The notes: generated from the sequence alone by a model not told the origin. A DNA stretch of 56,531 nt from Corynebacterium glucuronolyticum (GCA_022772305.1 JALFAQ010000044.1:1-56531); one strand, 5' to 3'. Counted from the first letter of the stretch, positions 18,111 to 27,376 are shown. Numbers and translations: made by a program.

Positions 18111-18930
18111 GCGCGCAGCTGAGCGCGCCGCCCTGGAAAAGGACCCCCGCCCCTACGGTGGTCTCGACGCCGAGACGATGCTCGTCGCCCTCCAGGAATT
18201 TGTCCCCTCCGCCACCGCGGAACTCGAGGTCAACGGCGAAAAGGTAACGCTGGCCACCGTGCTTCCCGGTGCCGTCGCCGCTCTCGTGCGCGATACCGGC
18301 GAGCGCTTTGTCGCGCTCCAGTCGCGCCTGCGGTCCCACAACCCGGGTCGCGACCTTGCCCACTGCCTCGCCTGGGTAGTTGCGGCTAAGCCCGGTGCCG
18401 TGCTGAACAACGCCACCGCCGACGGCTCCCAGCCCGCCATCACGGACATTTTCCCCGCCGGCGAGCTCGATGTCACCGAGCACCAGGACTTCGACTGGTG
18501 GCTTCCCGAGGGCGCCGACCTCCAGTCCAAGCAGATGATTGAGCAGGCCAACGCTTCCATCATGCCCTCCTTCCAGGTCCACGCCGATGTCGACGGCACG
18601 ATCTTCTGGGTCGACGCCGGCGAGAAGGCCCACATCCGCTGGGTCCGCTCCGACGACGAGGACACCCTCCTCGCCTCCCTCGCCCGCGCCGCCGCCAAGG
18701 ACGAGCTCCACCTCGGCGAGGGCACCAAGTTCGCCGGTGTCTTCCGCACCCACGGCATCCTCGTTCCCGTTTTCGATCTCGACCCCACGGTCAGCCACAC
18801 CGAATACGATGCCGAGCTGAAGCGCCTCAACGACTTCTTTGCCAAGGACAAGTCCAACACCGCCCAGCTCACCCCCGAGGAGCGCCGCAAGATGGAAAAC
18901 ATCAAGTCCCGCCAGGTCACCATCCGATGA
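18040..18930 (+). CDS. DUF5926 family protein
   Basis: A 296-residue soluble protein. The N-terminus is very basic (SKKKKKDQDLP, then an Ala/Lys/Arg-rich helix), followed by a mixed alpha/beta body with DFDWWLPEGADLQSK and HIRWVRSDDEDTLLASLARAAA. I recall this as the actinobacterial DUF5926 family, without known function. The start lies inside the glpQ relic's terminal frame, and the stop overlaps the lipase relic's ATG (ATGA), suggesting the two were once co-translated. Confidence 0.7.
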   Translation: MSKKKKKDQDLPEGMTRRQAKMAKRAAERAALEKDPRPYGGLDAETMLVALQEFVPSATAELEVNGEKVTLATVLPGAVAALVRDTGERFVALQSRLRSHNPGRDLAHCLAWVVAAKPGAVLNNATADGSQPAITDIFPAGELDVTEHQDFDWWLPEGADLQSKQMIEQANASIMPSFQVHADVDGTIFWVDAGEKAHIRWVRSDDEDTLLASLARAAAKDELHLGEGTKFAGVFRTHGILVPVFDLDPTVSHTEYDAELKRLNDFFAKDKSNTAQLTPEERRKMENIKSRQVTIR

Positions 18931-19505
18931 GGAAGACGATCGGCAGCATCGCCATGGCCGCAAATCTCTCCTCTTCCAGCCCCGGCACGGAAAACGTAGA
19001 GCGGGTGCCCGGCAATGCTGCCGAGCACGCCGACTAGGGTTTCCCCACCGGCGAGGCCCTCGGACCGGAGAACGATTTCTACACGGCTCTCATCAAGACG
19101 CTCGTCTACACCGGCCAGCACCCCAAGGGCATGAACGACTTCTCGTGTACCTCCGAGAAGAACCCGGTCATCCTCATCCCTGGTACTACGACGAACATCT
19201 ACAATGACTTCGCCAAGATGGCCCCGGCCCTCATGAACGCGGGCTACTGTGTCTACGGGTTTAACCACAACCCCGCCACCCAGTTCGCCGGCCACCAGCA
19301 GCTCGTCGGCTCCGACCGGATAAACGAGGTCTACAACAACGGCCCCGTGAAGTACACGATGATCGCCTCCAAGACCGACCAGACGGTGATCCCATACACC
19401 AACATCACCGTCCAGGACGAGCATCCTGGATTCGTCTCCGATCACAACAACATGACCTACTACGAGCAGGTCATCGACCTCGCGCTTCGCGCCCTTTACG
19501 CCTAG
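18927..19505 (+). pseudogene. Deleted triacylglycerol lipase relic
   Basis: The frame from ATG 18927 hits TAG at 19035 and then resumes with PVILIPGTTTNIYNDFAKMAPALMNAGYCVYGFNHNP, the start of a class 2 lipase. The sequence jumps directly to GHQQLVGSDRINEVYNNGPVKYTMIASKTDQTVIPYTN and the C-terminal catalytic His region DHNNMTYY. The middle, which should hold the nucleophile GHSQGG, is missing. No signal peptide is intact. Inactive. Confidence 0.82.
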
Positions 19506-19517
19506 CGCTCCGCTCAG

Positions 19518-19552
19518 CCGGCGGGAGGGATCTTTCCTCCCGCCGGTTTTCT
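19518..19552 (+). terminator. Strong intrinsic terminator
   Basis: CCGGCGGGAGG (19518-19528) and CCTCCCGCCGG (19536-19546) form an 11-bp GC stem followed by TTTTCTT. It ends the pyk-to-lipase unit and its tail touches the stop of the converging HNH gene. Confidence 0.92.
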
Positions 19553-21096
19553 TATACATTCGCGGGTTCTGGTTCATCGTCGAAACTGATTTCTTCGCCC
19601 GGCTTGAAGGTGCGTCTCGTTGGCGTGCACCGTGGTGGTGTCGGGTGAGGCTGGTACTTGTATGGCAGGTTCCGATTCAGGATCGGCGCTGTCCGCCCCA
19701 CAGACGTGAAGCACTCGCCGTGCACATCCTCGAAGCGCAGCAACTTGGGATTATCCTTGTCCACGTAAATCTTCACTAACCCCTCGGTTACAAGCGCGTG
19801 GCACCCGGAACACAGGGGGATAAGGTTGTCGACGTTCGTTTCCCCACCGTTTTGCCAATCCTTAATGTGGTGGAATTGTATGAAGTTCGTGTGCGTGCAC
19901 CCAGGCATCGCGCATCGATGGTTCCACTGGGCTAGCAGTGCTTTTGCCTGTGTGGGGCTGACAAGTCGTCGTTTACGCATGAGCGCGAAGGGGTTCCCGT
20001 CCTCGTCAGTCCACTGGACGTTGAGTGCCGAGTTGAGTACAAGCTCCATCAGCTGCCTGGGGTCTGCCCCCATCTGTTCTGGAATGTAGAACCTGCAGTC
20101 TTGGGTAAGTAGCACGGTGATTTCCGCGCCGGGCGCCTGCACGGTGGATCGTGGCTGTGAGCGCACAATATCGAGTATTCCCAGGAGCGCTTGCAACTGC
20201 AGTTTGCTTCTGCATTTACCGAAACGTGTGACCGCCTTTTTCTTTTCTTCCTCCGATATTTCCCCGGATTCGATGGCTTGCTTCTTGGCTAGTCGCTCCT
20301 CGTGTCCCATGAGGATGTCATCGATGGTGGTTTTCGTGCGCCCTGTGGAATGTGCTTCCTTTGGCTCGTAGTTATAACAACATCCGTCTTCGGCAGCGGC
20401 CTGTGCTGCCTCTTCGGGCGCATCGCCAGTCACATCTTCAGCTTCTTGGAAGATTTCTTCTGCTTCCTCTGTGGTGACGTCGCGGAGTTGAGCGAGTTCC
20501 CCGATCTTCAGTGCTGCTAGTAGTTTCGCGCCGTGAGCGGGGCTTAACACACCGGAAATACGTACCTGGCCGGTCTCCGGAATCACTGTGACATTGAAGC
20601 TTTCCTCTGTGCTCGGTTCACTGTTCTTTTCCCGTCCTGCTAGTCGTTCTTCGAGCCCTTGGTAAGTGAGTTCTTGGGCGAGGTCTACCAGTTCGTGTTC
20701 GTTCTCGCGGGTAATGTATTGAAGCACCTTTCGCACCTTTGAGTAGGAGATTCTCGCTTTGATGAAGGTGTCGGAAAGGTAGTCGTATTGAATCAGCTTC
20801 TCCGCGACGCCGCACCATTCGTATGCGGTTCTGTCAGAGACTCCGAGGTTAGCGACGAGGAAGCCGTGTGGGTCGGATGCGCCACCCCAGGGGCCAAGGT
20901 CGAGTGCCATGTAGACACCAATGGAGAGGAGTAGCTGGGCTTTTTGTATGGTGAGGGCCCGGAAATTGTGCCCCATGTTTTCCCTTACCTGTTTGAGGGT
21001 CGGGATCCTGCATGGTGAGTCCGGATCCATGTTTTTCACTCTGCACCAGGCGCGCTGGATGTGATCGGTGGTGGTGTTTTGGTTTTGGGTGTTCAT
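19552..21096 (-). CDS. DUF222 / HNH endonuclease
   Basis: A 514-residue protein of the actinobacterial DUF222-HNH family. The N-terminal ~300 residues are helical (DUF222). The C-terminal HNH motif is complete, with zinc-binding cysteines: CAMPGCTHTNFIQFHHIKDW, NVDNLIPLCSGCH. These genes are abundant in actinobacteria, often multicopy, and are suspected mobile or intron-like endonucleases. No partner gene is adjacent. The upstream region has a TTCGAATACTTCGAA palindrome. Confidence 0.88.
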   Translation of the reverse strand: MNTQNQNTTTDHIQRAWCRVKNMDPDSPCRIPTLKQVRENMGHNFRALTIQKAQLLLSIGVYMALDLGPWGGASDPHGFLVANLGVSDRTAYEWCGVAEKLIQYDYLSDTFIKARISYSKVRKVLQYITRENEHELVDLAQELTYQGLEERLAGREKNSEPSTEESFNVTVIPETGQVRISGVLSPAHGAKLLAALKIGELAQLRDVTTEEAEEIFQEAEDVTGDAPEEAAQAAAEDGCCYNYEPKEAHSTGRTKTTIDDILMGHEERLAKKQAIESGEISEEEKKKAVTRFGKCRSKLQLQALLGILDIVRSQPRSTVQAPGAEITVLLTQDCRFYIPEQMGADPRQLMELVLNSALNVQWTDEDGNPFALMRKRRLVSPTQAKALLAQWNHRCAMPGCTHTNFIQFHHIKDWQNGGETNVDNLIPLCSGCHALVTEGLVKIYVDKDNPKLLRFEDVHGECFTSVGRTAPILNRNLPYKYQPHPTPPRCTPTRRTFKPGEEISFDDEPEPANV

Positions 21097-21378
21097 GGTT
21101 CCCCCTTGTGAAACCCCCGGGTTCGTATGTGTGTTCTATTCGCGTTGTCATTATAAGCATGCTGGGGGGCGCGGTGGGTGAACACTAGGTAAACAATGGA
21201 TAACAATTCGAATACTTCGAACATAGCCACATAGAAGGGCAAAATATGTAACCGCACGCCATTTACCACGCCGTAAGCGCCATAAGTAAACTTTCATGAA
21301 CGTCTATGAGGGACGCGTTTCGACGCCCTTCATCGAACGCGTTATCGAAACACCTCACGGAGGAAAAGCTCTGATTTG
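21097..21378. other. HNH gene upstream region
   Basis: No gene seen. TTCGAA-TAC-TTCGAA (21207-21221) is an interrupted palindrome about 110 bases before the HNH start; it resembles, but does not match well, an actinobacterial LexA box. The base composition is AT-richer than the surrounding genes. Confidence 0.45.
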
Positions 21379-21410
21379 TGCGCAGCTGCGCAATAAGTGC
21401 TCTGTTATAT
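21379..21410 (+). promoter_or_regulatory. Palindrome + TATAT element, copy C
   Basis: TGCGCAGCTGCGCA (21379-21392), 13 bases, TATAT (21406-21410). The upstream text CTCTGATTTG is shared with copy E. It is followed by about 90 gene-free bases and then copy D. Confidence 0.6.
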
Positions 21411-21500
21411 AGGCAGTTCAAACGCTAGTTCAGCGATTAGGTGCCTGATTTAGTCATATCATTGTGCGGAAACCTTAAAGGCTGGTAGCAGATACGCTTG

Positions 21501-21532
21501 TGCGCAGCTGCGCAATAAGGGCGCGGTTATAT
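21501..21532 (+). promoter_or_regulatory. Palindrome + TATAT element, copy D
   Basis: TGCGCAGCTGCGCA (21501-21514), 13 bases, TATAT (21528-21532). This copy is followed after 39 bases by an ATG with a good ribosome-binding site (21572). Confidence 0.6.
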
Positions 21533-21571
21533 CCCCACGTCTCCACCCATATCCACCAAAAAGGAAAAGGA

Positions 21572-21724
21572 ATGAGAGTACCAATCTGCAAGGGCCTCGA
21601 AAAGAGATGCTCGCCCTTCCGGTATTCACCCGCGCGACCGTGCACAAAGTATGCACAAAGTTTTAGCGCACCTAATGCCATCGCAAGCGGTGCGCACTCA
21701 CCCCATCCGGAGCAATACCTCTGA
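21572..21724 (+). CDS. Possible 50-residue basic peptide behind element D
   Basis: ATG at 21572 is preceded by AAAAAGGAAAAGGA, a strong ribosome-binding region, and by promoter-like element D. The product has a basic N-terminal half with three Cys (MRVPICKGLEKRCSPF..., ...RPCTKYAQ) and ends in HPEQYL five bases before element E. Nothing recognisable. The exact packing between two repeat elements makes it worth listing, but it may be fortuitous. Confidence 0.35.
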   Translation: MRVPICKGLEKRCSPFRYSPARPCTKYAQSFSAPNAIASGAHSPHPEQYL

Positions 21725-21728
21725 TTAG

Positions 21729-21760
21729 TGCGCAGCTGCGCACTAAGCTCACAGTTATAC
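21729..21760 (+). promoter_or_regulatory. Palindrome + TATAC element, copy E
   Basis: TGCGCAGCTGCGCA (21729-21742), 13 bases, TATAC (21756-21760). Transcription from it would run antisense into the 3' end of the converging phosphatase gene at 21817. Confidence 0.6.
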
Positions 21761-21816
21761 ACGCACGTCACCTAGCAAAAAAGCAAAGTAAGCCAACTAA
21801 TGAGAGCATCAATCAG

Positions 21817-22389
21817 CTACATCCACACATCCCGATTGATCAGTCGCCACGACCCGAACGACCCGGTGCGTTCGAGGCCGACCCACTCGCAGTTGTTCAG
21901 CGGGTTCATCATCACCTTGTCGGGATCGAGCCCGCAGGCCAGCGCGCTGAAAACGCGGATCGCGCAGCCGTGCGAGACGATGAGCGTGTTCTCCTCCACG
22001 CGAGTTATCGCAGGTAAATACCGCCCTAAAAAGCTATCAACCGTCTCCCCACCGGGGATCGGCGTCGGCTTTCCCAGAAGCCAGTCGCGAACGGCCAGGT
22101 GGTACTGCTCCAGCGCCTCAAAGTCGTTGCGCATCTCCAGATCACCGGCGGAAATCTCCTGCACGCCGTCGAGCACCTCATACGTGCGACCGGCGTTCTC
22201 GGCGGTCTGCTGCGCGCGCAACGCCGGCGAGGCAAAAGTGGTGGTCATTCCGGTGAGCTCCGGGGCCACGCCCGAAGCCTGCTCGCGCCCAACGTCGGTC
22301 AGTTCCGCGCCGGGCAGCGCTGTGTCCAGGGCGTGCGTAAGGTTCGAGGTGGTTTGTCCGTGACGCAGCAAAATGATCATAATGATCAT
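21817..22389 (-). CDS. Histidine phosphatase (phosphoglycerate mutase-like)
   Basis: About 190 residues with the histidine-phosphatase signature LLRHGQT at the N-terminus (catalytic His), a second conserved arginine region (FASPALRAQQTAENAG) and the terminal catalytic His in TLIVSHGCAIR. Such enzymes remove phosphate from small metabolites; the substrate is unclear. It follows pheA by 7 bases in the same leftward operon, an arrangement known in corynebacteria. Start ATG 22389 or 22380; both precede the signature directly. Confidence 0.85.
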   Translation of the reverse strand: MIIMIILLRHGQTTSNLTHALDTALPGAELTDVGREQASGVAPELTGMTTTFASPALRAQQTAENAGRTYEVLDGVQEISAGDLEMRNDFEALEQYHLAVRDWLLGKPTPIPGGETVDSFLGRYLPAITRVEENTLIVSHGCAIRVFSALACGLDPDKVMMNPLNNCEWVGLERTGSFGSWRLINRDVWM

Positions 22390-22396
22390 AATAACG

Positions 22397-23221
22397 TCAA
22401 TTATCCCCCATATCGCCCCTGGCTGCAGGCCAAGAGCCCAAAAACTCCAGCGATTCCGCATGCTCGCGCAGCGCCGCCAGCGACTCCGCCACGGCAGGAT
22501 CCGACGCGTGCCCGATCAGGTCGCAGTAAAAAATGTACGTACCCAGCGACGTCTTCGTCGGCCGCGACTCAATCCGCGTCAAATCGACCCCCCGCGTCGC
22601 AAACTCGGTCAGCGCCCTGACGAGCGTCCCCGGCTGGTTGGGTAGGGTAAACGCCACCGAGGTCCGGTACGTCGCCCCCGGCACTCGCTCATGTTTTTGC
22701 TTTTCGACGCTCAAAAAGCGCGTCCGTGCCTTCGTATGGTCGGCCACATCCGTCGCCAGCACGGGCAGTCCGCGGCTCACGGCGGCGGGGTGCGGGCAGG
22801 CGCACGCATCGGCCTCACCTGCGACAACCATGTCGGCGGCGGCAGCGTTCGAGGATGCGGGAACAAACGTCGCGCCGGGGCTGTGCGCCTCAACCCAGTG
22901 TTTGACCTGCTGGTATGCGATGGGGTGGGTGGCGAAGCGGCGGGCGGGTAGGGTGCCGGCGATGGTGAAGCTGATGGCCAGGTCGACCTCGGCGGTGATG
23001 GTGACATCGGCGCCGACGAGGGCATCAAAAGTGGCGGTGACGGCTCCGTCCACGGAGTTTTCCACGGCGACGACGGCGGCGTCGACAAGCCCGGACGAGA
23101 CAGCGGCGATGGCCTCAGCGGGGGAGGAGACAAGGTGCGGCTCGAATCCGTCGGGGAAGAGGGCGTGGGCTGCCTGTTCGGTGAAGGTGCCCTGCGGGCC
23201 GAGGTAGGAAACCGTGGTCAT
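22397..23221 (-). CDS. pheA: Prephenate dehydratase
   Basis: A 274-residue monofunctional prephenate dehydratase, making phenylpyruvate for phenylalanine. The catalytic domain shows YLGPQGTFTEQAA, VENSVDGAV and TKARTRFLSV (the TRF motif). The C-terminal ACT domain carries the Phe-binding ESRP motif (TRIESRPTKTSLGTYIFYCDL), so feedback inhibition by phenylalanine is expected. It is first in an operon with the histidine phosphatase. ATG 23221 is preferred over the weaker upstream ATG at 23227. Confidence 0.94.
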   Translation of the reverse strand: MTTVSYLGPQGTFTEQAAHALFPDGFEPHLVSSPAEAIAAVSSGLVDAAVVAVENSVDGAVTATFDALVGADVTITAEVDLAISFTIAGTLPARRFATHPIAYQQVKHWVEAHSPGATFVPASSNAAAADMVVAGEADACACPHPAAVSRGLPVLATDVADHTKARTRFLSVEKQKHERVPGATYRTSVAFTLPNQPGTLVRALTEFATRGVDLTRIESRPTKTSLGTYIFYCDLIGHASDPAVAESLAALREHAESLEFLGSWPAARGDMGDN

Positions 23222-23253
23222 GCACATATCTTAATACGAGTATCTTTATACGA

Positions 23254-24360
23254 GTGAGGAGTCTGAGAATAGTAAGAGACGGCGTCGATACGCGTGGCCT
23301 GCCGCCGGAGGAGCACGGCTTCGTCAACACGGACGTCCTCCTTCCCGAGGTTGACGGCGACCTCACCGGCTGGACCATCCCCGCCAAGGACCTCACCGCC
23401 GTCGAGGGCCTGACCTGCAGGTTAGGCTCCGTCTATAGGGAGCACATCCCCGACACCACCGACCCGGCGATCCGCGAGCTCCGCGCCCGGGGTGCCACGA
23501 TCTACGGCAAAACGCAGACGAGTGAGCTGGGCCTTTCGGCCTACTGTGAGCCGAACGGAATGCCTGCTCCGGTCAACCCGCGCTACCCAGGCGCGACCAC
23601 GGGCGGTTCCTCGGGTGGCGCTGCCGTCGCCGTCGCGCGCGGTCTCGTCCGTGTCGCCCACGGCACCGACGGTGGCGGTTCGATCCGCGTCCCGGCCGCT
23701 GCCTGCGGTGTGTATGGTCTGAAACTCGCGCACAACAACCAGGGCGCGGTCCCCACGGGCCACGGTTTCCTCGCCCGCACCGTCGCCGACCTGGCCACGG
23801 TCACTCAGACCGAGCTGCGCCGGCCCACCGACGGGCTCCGCATCGGCTACCTCACCGAGCCCCTCCACGCCGAGGTCGACCCGCAAGACACGGAAAGCAC
23901 ACTCTCCGTCGCCCGCAAACTTGGTGGTCACGAGGTACGTAGGCCCTACCCCCGCCGCCACTTTGATTGCTTTTCGACGGTCTTTTCCTACCGCACTGCG
24001 CGCATCCGCGGCCCCCTGCAGCCTCTCGGTGACTGGCTCCGCCAGCGCGGCCAGTCGGTCACCTCGGCCGAGTACGTCCGCGCGGCGGAGGAGTTCATGG
24101 CCACGGGAGACATGGTCACCGCCCTCGACATCGACGTCCTCGTCATGCCGGTGCTTGCCTACGAGCCGCCGGAGATCGGCTTCTTCTCCTCCCTCGACCC
24201 GCAGGACGATTTTGCCGAGCAAACCCGCTGGACACCGTGGGGGACGCTGGCGAACATGGCCGGTTTTCCTGCTCTGACCTTGCCCATTGGCCTCGGCGTG
24301 CAGCTCATCGGCGTGCGGGTGTCGCACGAGGAACTGCTGCGTCTGGCGGCTTGCGTTTAG
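23254..24360 (+). CDS. Amidase (amidase-signature family)
   Basis: A 368-residue amidase-signature hydrolase. The Ser-cis-Ser-Lys triad is visible: Lys in YGKTQTSELG, cis-Ser in GGSSGGAAVAVARGL and Ser nucleophile in TDGGGSIRVPAA. It is shorter than typical GatA-like amidases (450-500 residues), with a compact C-terminal half. The GTG start at 23254 has no ribosome-binding site and a TTATAC just upstream, so it may be leaderless. It is divergent from pheA and 11 bases before lcpB. Confidence 0.85.
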   Translation: MRSLRIVRDGVDTRGLPPEEHGFVNTDVLLPEVDGDLTGWTIPAKDLTAVEGLTCRLGSVYREHIPDTTDPAIRELRARGATIYGKTQTSELGLSAYCEPNGMPAPVNPRYPGATTGGSSGGAAVAVARGLVRVAHGTDGGGSIRVPAAACGVYGLKLAHNNQGAVPTGHGFLARTVADLATVTQTELRRPTDGLRIGYLTEPLHAEVDPQDTESTLSVARKLGGHEVRRPYPRRHFDCFSTVFSYRTARIRGPLQPLGDWLRQRGQSVTSAEYVRAAEEFMATGDMVTALDIDVLVMPVLAYEPPEIGFFSSLDPQDDFAEQTRWTPWGTLANMAGFPALTLPIGLGVQLIGVRVSHEELLRLAACV

Positions 24361-24371
24361 AATGGTGTTTT

Positions 24372-25538
24372 ATGAGTGAATACGCCACGGACCGAAATGG
24401 GAACGTGATCAGGGACCGCTACGGTCGCCCCGTGCCCAAACGCACCCGGGTGCCGCTTCAGCAGTCGCCCGAGCAGCAGGACAATCACTCAGGGCTGGCC
24501 GAGCGCGTCCAGCGTCGCAACAACCCACCCGTCTATAATCGTGTCGAGCGCGTGCCCAACGCCGCCCGCGAGATCCCCCGCCGGCGCGATTCGCGGATCC
24601 CGCACCGCGCCCAGCGCCAACCACAACGGAGCAAAAAATCCAACGGCGGCTGCGCCAAACCGCTGGCCATCTTCCTCATCGTGTTCCTCGTGGCGCTTGT
24701 CGGTGGCGGTGTCTGGGCGGACAGCACGCTGACGCGTATCGACGCCTTCCCGGACAAGCACATCGCCGACACCGCCGGCACGAACTGGCTGCTCGTCGGC
24801 AGCGACTCCCGCGAGGGGCTCACCCAGGAGCAAAAGGATGAGCTCATGACCGGTGACGACGAGGGCGGCTCCCGCACGGACACGATCATGGTGCTCCACC
24901 TGCCCATGAGTGGCAAGCCCACGCTGTTGTCCATTCCGCGCGATAGTTACGTGCCGATCCCCGGCTACGGCAACAATAAGATCAACGCGGCCTTCGCCAT
25001 CGGCGGATCGCAGCTGCTCACCCAGACCGTGGAGCAGAACACGGGCCTGCGTATCGATCACTACGCCGAGGTCGGCTTTGGCGGCCTGGCCAACATCGTC
25101 GAGTCCGTCGGCGGCGTGGAGCTGTGCACCGAGGAGCCGATTTACGACGACATCATCAGCTTCTACCTCGAGCCCGGTTGCCACAAGCTAAACGGCGCAG
25201 ATTCCCTGAAGTTCACGCGCTCCCGCGCCACGGCCCTCGGCGATATCGACCGCGTCGCCCGCCAGCGCCAGTTCCTCGGCGTGCTTCTGGACACGATGAC
25301 CAGCCCGACAACGCTTGCCAACCCCCTCAAGGTCGTGCCCCTTGTCAGCCACGTGGCCGGCTCCTTCACCGTCGATAAGGGCGACCACATCTGGCACCTC
25401 GCCCGCGTGGCGCTCGCCATGCGCTCGGGCATCAACGAGCAGACCATCCCCGTCGCCTCCTTCGCAGACACCGAGGTCGGCTCCGTCGTGATGTGGGATC
25501 AGGACGCGGCGACAAAGCTATTTAATTCGCTCAACTAG
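24372..25538 (+). CDS. lcpB: LytR-CpsA-Psr family cell-wall ligase
   Basis: A 388-residue type II membrane protein. Residues ~1-95 are a long basic cytoplasmic tail, then one membrane helix (LAIFLIVFLVALVGGGVWA), then the LCP domain outside the membrane: LLVGSDSREG, RTDTIMVLHL, LLSIPRDSYVPIPG, NKINAAFAIGG, ALGDIDRVARQRQFL. LCP enzymes attach arabinogalactan or other polymers to peptidoglycan. C. glutamicum has two (LcpA, LcpB); the location near pheA suggests LcpB. The short LCP-only form (no LytR_C domain) fits. Confidence 0.86.
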   Translation: MSEYATDRNGNVIRDRYGRPVPKRTRVPLQQSPEQQDNHSGLAERVQRRNNPPVYNRVERVPNAAREIPRRRDSRIPHRAQRQPQRSKKSNGGCAKPLAIFLIVFLVALVGGGVWADSTLTRIDAFPDKHIADTAGTNWLLVGSDSREGLTQEQKDELMTGDDEGGSRTDTIMVLHLPMSGKPTLLSIPRDSYVPIPGYGNNKINAAFAIGGSQLLTQTVEQNTGLRIDHYAEVGFGGLANIVESVGGVELCTEEPIYDDIISFYLEPGCHKLNGADSLKFTRSRATALGDIDRVARQRQFLGVLLDTMTSPTTLANPLKVVPLVSHVAGSFTVDKGDHIWHLARVALAMRSGINEQTIPVASFADTEVGSVVMWDQDAATKLFNSLN

Positions 25539-25616
25539 CTTCCGCGCCACCGGCCTCGTAAACCTCGCGGATGAGGCGCGTGCGCAGCCCCGGGCGCCAC
25601 CTGCAGGATGAAAAAC
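25539..25616 (-). other. Short coding-like remnant between lcpB and acyltransferase
   Basis: Read leftwards, an open frame ending with PGLRTRLIREVYEAGGAEAS and a stop beside lcpB looks like the C-terminus of a lost protein. The acyltransferase frame to its left ends in a separate, low-complexity tail. The remnant is too short to assign. Confidence 0.3.
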
Positions 25617-26732
25617 TCAGGACCGGTGCATGTGGGCGCTTTGCCGCGTCTCCGATGTGGGGGAGTAAACAGCAGGCTGGGGTCTCACCAGGCTCGGCGG
25701 GGTCAGCGTCCAGCCCAGCACCGGCACCTTCGATAGCAGGTGGAACAGCCAGCCGGACACGAGCGAGATGAGGATAGCGTAGGCGAGCCAGAAGCCAATG
25801 GACTGCGGGCCCGCGCCGTCGAGCGCGTAGCGCACCAGGTGGTAGCCCAGGGTCATGCCGATCGGGTGCCCGATGTACATGGGCAGGGTGCGGCGGCCGA
25901 CGAACTGCAGGTCGCTAGACAGGTGTGGCAGGTGCGTGATGGCGACTGCGGCGACAACCGCTAGCGGCAGCGAAAGCAGCTGCCTGGTCAGGCGCACCAG
26001 CAGGGCAGCCTCGTAGTGCCCGAGGTAATCCATGCCCGGCAGGATCCACGGCAGCGCCACGCGGTCCGGGTCCACCTGAGCGAAGAGGTTGACCAGCACC
26101 ACGCCCATGAGGAAGCCCATAGCCGCTGGCAGCCAGCGCGTAACGGAGGTCGCTGTCGCGGCGAAGCGGGAGATCGGGCCGCGCAGATGCAGGCCGCCGA
26201 CGAAGAAGGGCAGGTAAAGGATGAGCATGCCGACGATCGGGATCTTGTCGTGCCAGGGCAACAGCAGCAGCGGGGCGAAACTGGCAGCGATCGCGACCGT
26301 AGGGGGTAGCTTGCGCATGGACCACAGCACGAGGTTGAACAGCACCAGGGCCCAGAGGAACCACGCCAAGTTGGCGCCGATGAGCATGCGCCACAGGATT
26401 TCGGTGGCACCCACGGAGTCAACGTCGAAGACCAGCTTGAATTCGACGAACTTCAGGTTGATCTCTACCGGCACCCAGACCGCGTAGGGAACGAGGAAGA
26501 ACCACAGCCGGCGAACGAAGAGATCTGTGAGGCTGTAGTTCAGGATCTTGGCTGAGAAGAACCCGGACACCAGGAAGAACAGTGGCATGCGCAGCGGATC
26601 CATCACGGAGTTCGCGCGTGCGAGCAGGGTATCCATCCCACCCGGCACCGCCAAGCACACGTGCAGCACGATGACACCGAGGATCGACACCCCCTTTGCC
26701 ACGTCAGGCCACGCCAGGCGCTTCTTCCCCAC
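25617..26732 (-). CDS. Acyltransferase family 3 membrane protein
   Basis: A 371-residue polytopic protein starting with the family hallmark WPDVAKGVSILGVIVLHVCLAVP (R/K-G and essential His), then LRMPLFFLVSGFF and about ten membrane helices. The central part has FLWALVLFNLVLW and VGRRTLPMYIGHPIG. Such proteins O-acylate cell-surface glycans or lipids. The GTG start follows AAAGGAG at good spacing. The last ~30 residues (from PSLVRPQPAV) look less conserved. Confidence 0.85.
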   Translation of the reverse strand: MGKKRLAWPDVAKGVSILGVIVLHVCLAVPGGMDTLLARANSVMDPLRMPLFFLVSGFFSAKILNYSLTDLFVRRLWFFLVPYAVWVPVEINLKFVEFKLVFDVDSVGATEILWRMLIGANLAWFLWALVLFNLVLWSMRKLPPTVAIAASFAPLLLLPWHDKIPIVGMLILYLPFFVGGLHLRGPISRFAATATSVTRWLPAAMGFLMGVVLVNLFAQVDPDRVALPWILPGMDYLGHYEAALLVRLTRQLLSLPLAVVAAVAITHLPHLSSDLQFVGRRTLPMYIGHPIGMTLGYHLVRYALDGAGPQSIGFWLAYAILISLVSGWLFHLLSKVPVLGWTLTPPSLVRPQPAVYSPTSETRQSAHMHRS

Positions 26733-26779
26733 CTATTTCTCCTTTCCCAGTATTAGCGACACAATATCCCTCCAGGCCG

Positions 26780-27160
26780 AAAAAGGGAAAACGACCATCT
26801 AGACGGACAGCTGGAGGACCCCGGTGCCCGCCTGCCGATCGGCAACTTCGCAACTACTCTGGCACGAGGAATCGCAACAGGCGCACCAGCCCATGGCACT
26901 CGCACTTGCGGGTATCATCGCCATGTTTATTGCGAGAACGTCAGGCAACGTCAGGCACAGCGAAAGCCCTCTACCTACTATTGATGGTCCTTGCCGTAGT
27001 TGCTGTCGGATCCTCACACGTGAGTGCACAGGAGAACACGATGCGCGCTGTCGCAAACATCGGAATGCTCGTATTCCCAATCCTGGCAGTCCTCACCGCG
27101 GCCTTAGCAAATATTGCTCTTGACCAACCTGGGAGACGCTGTCAAATCCCAGCTCACTAG
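26780..27160 (+). pseudogene. Possible frameshifted small membrane protein
   Basis: One frame gives HQPMALALAGIIAMFIART; near 26940 the reading moves to another frame with ALYLLLMVLAVVAVGSSHV and NIGMLVFPILAVLTAALANIAL, ending at 27160. Joined, this makes three membrane segments. I do not recognise a family. The call rests only on the hydrophobic pattern. Confidence 0.35.
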
Positions 27161-27376
27161 CAGTGATACCGGCACATCGCAAGGTCACATCGCAAGGTAG
27201 AGTGCCCCTTCTACATTTCCTGCTGTACAGAAAATGTGCTCGCCAGATCAAGAGGGATCCCACTGTTGAGGAGTACAGCAGAGCATGGCCAACAGGGGCG
27301 CTCGCAGCGACGCGATAACTAACTGCTTATTAGATTTTCGAGCGCCTCCGTTTTAAGAGCTTTTGCTCCGAATTTG
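27161..27376. other. Gene-free gap before the 27.4 kb promoter-like elements
   Basis: About 215 bases with no gene or clear structure. A short direct repeat (CATCGCAAGGT twice, around 27176-27197) is the only feature seen. Confidence 0.4.

Noticed and set aside
21207..21221. SOS (LexA) box upstream of the HNH gene
   Set aside because: TTCGAA-TAC-TTCGAA does not fit the actinobacterial TCGAAC-N4-GTTCGA arrangement well enough.
21800..22363. Rightward 187-codon frame behind element E
   Set aside because: From about 21830 on it is the antisense shadow of the phosphatase gene; there is no ribosome-binding site.
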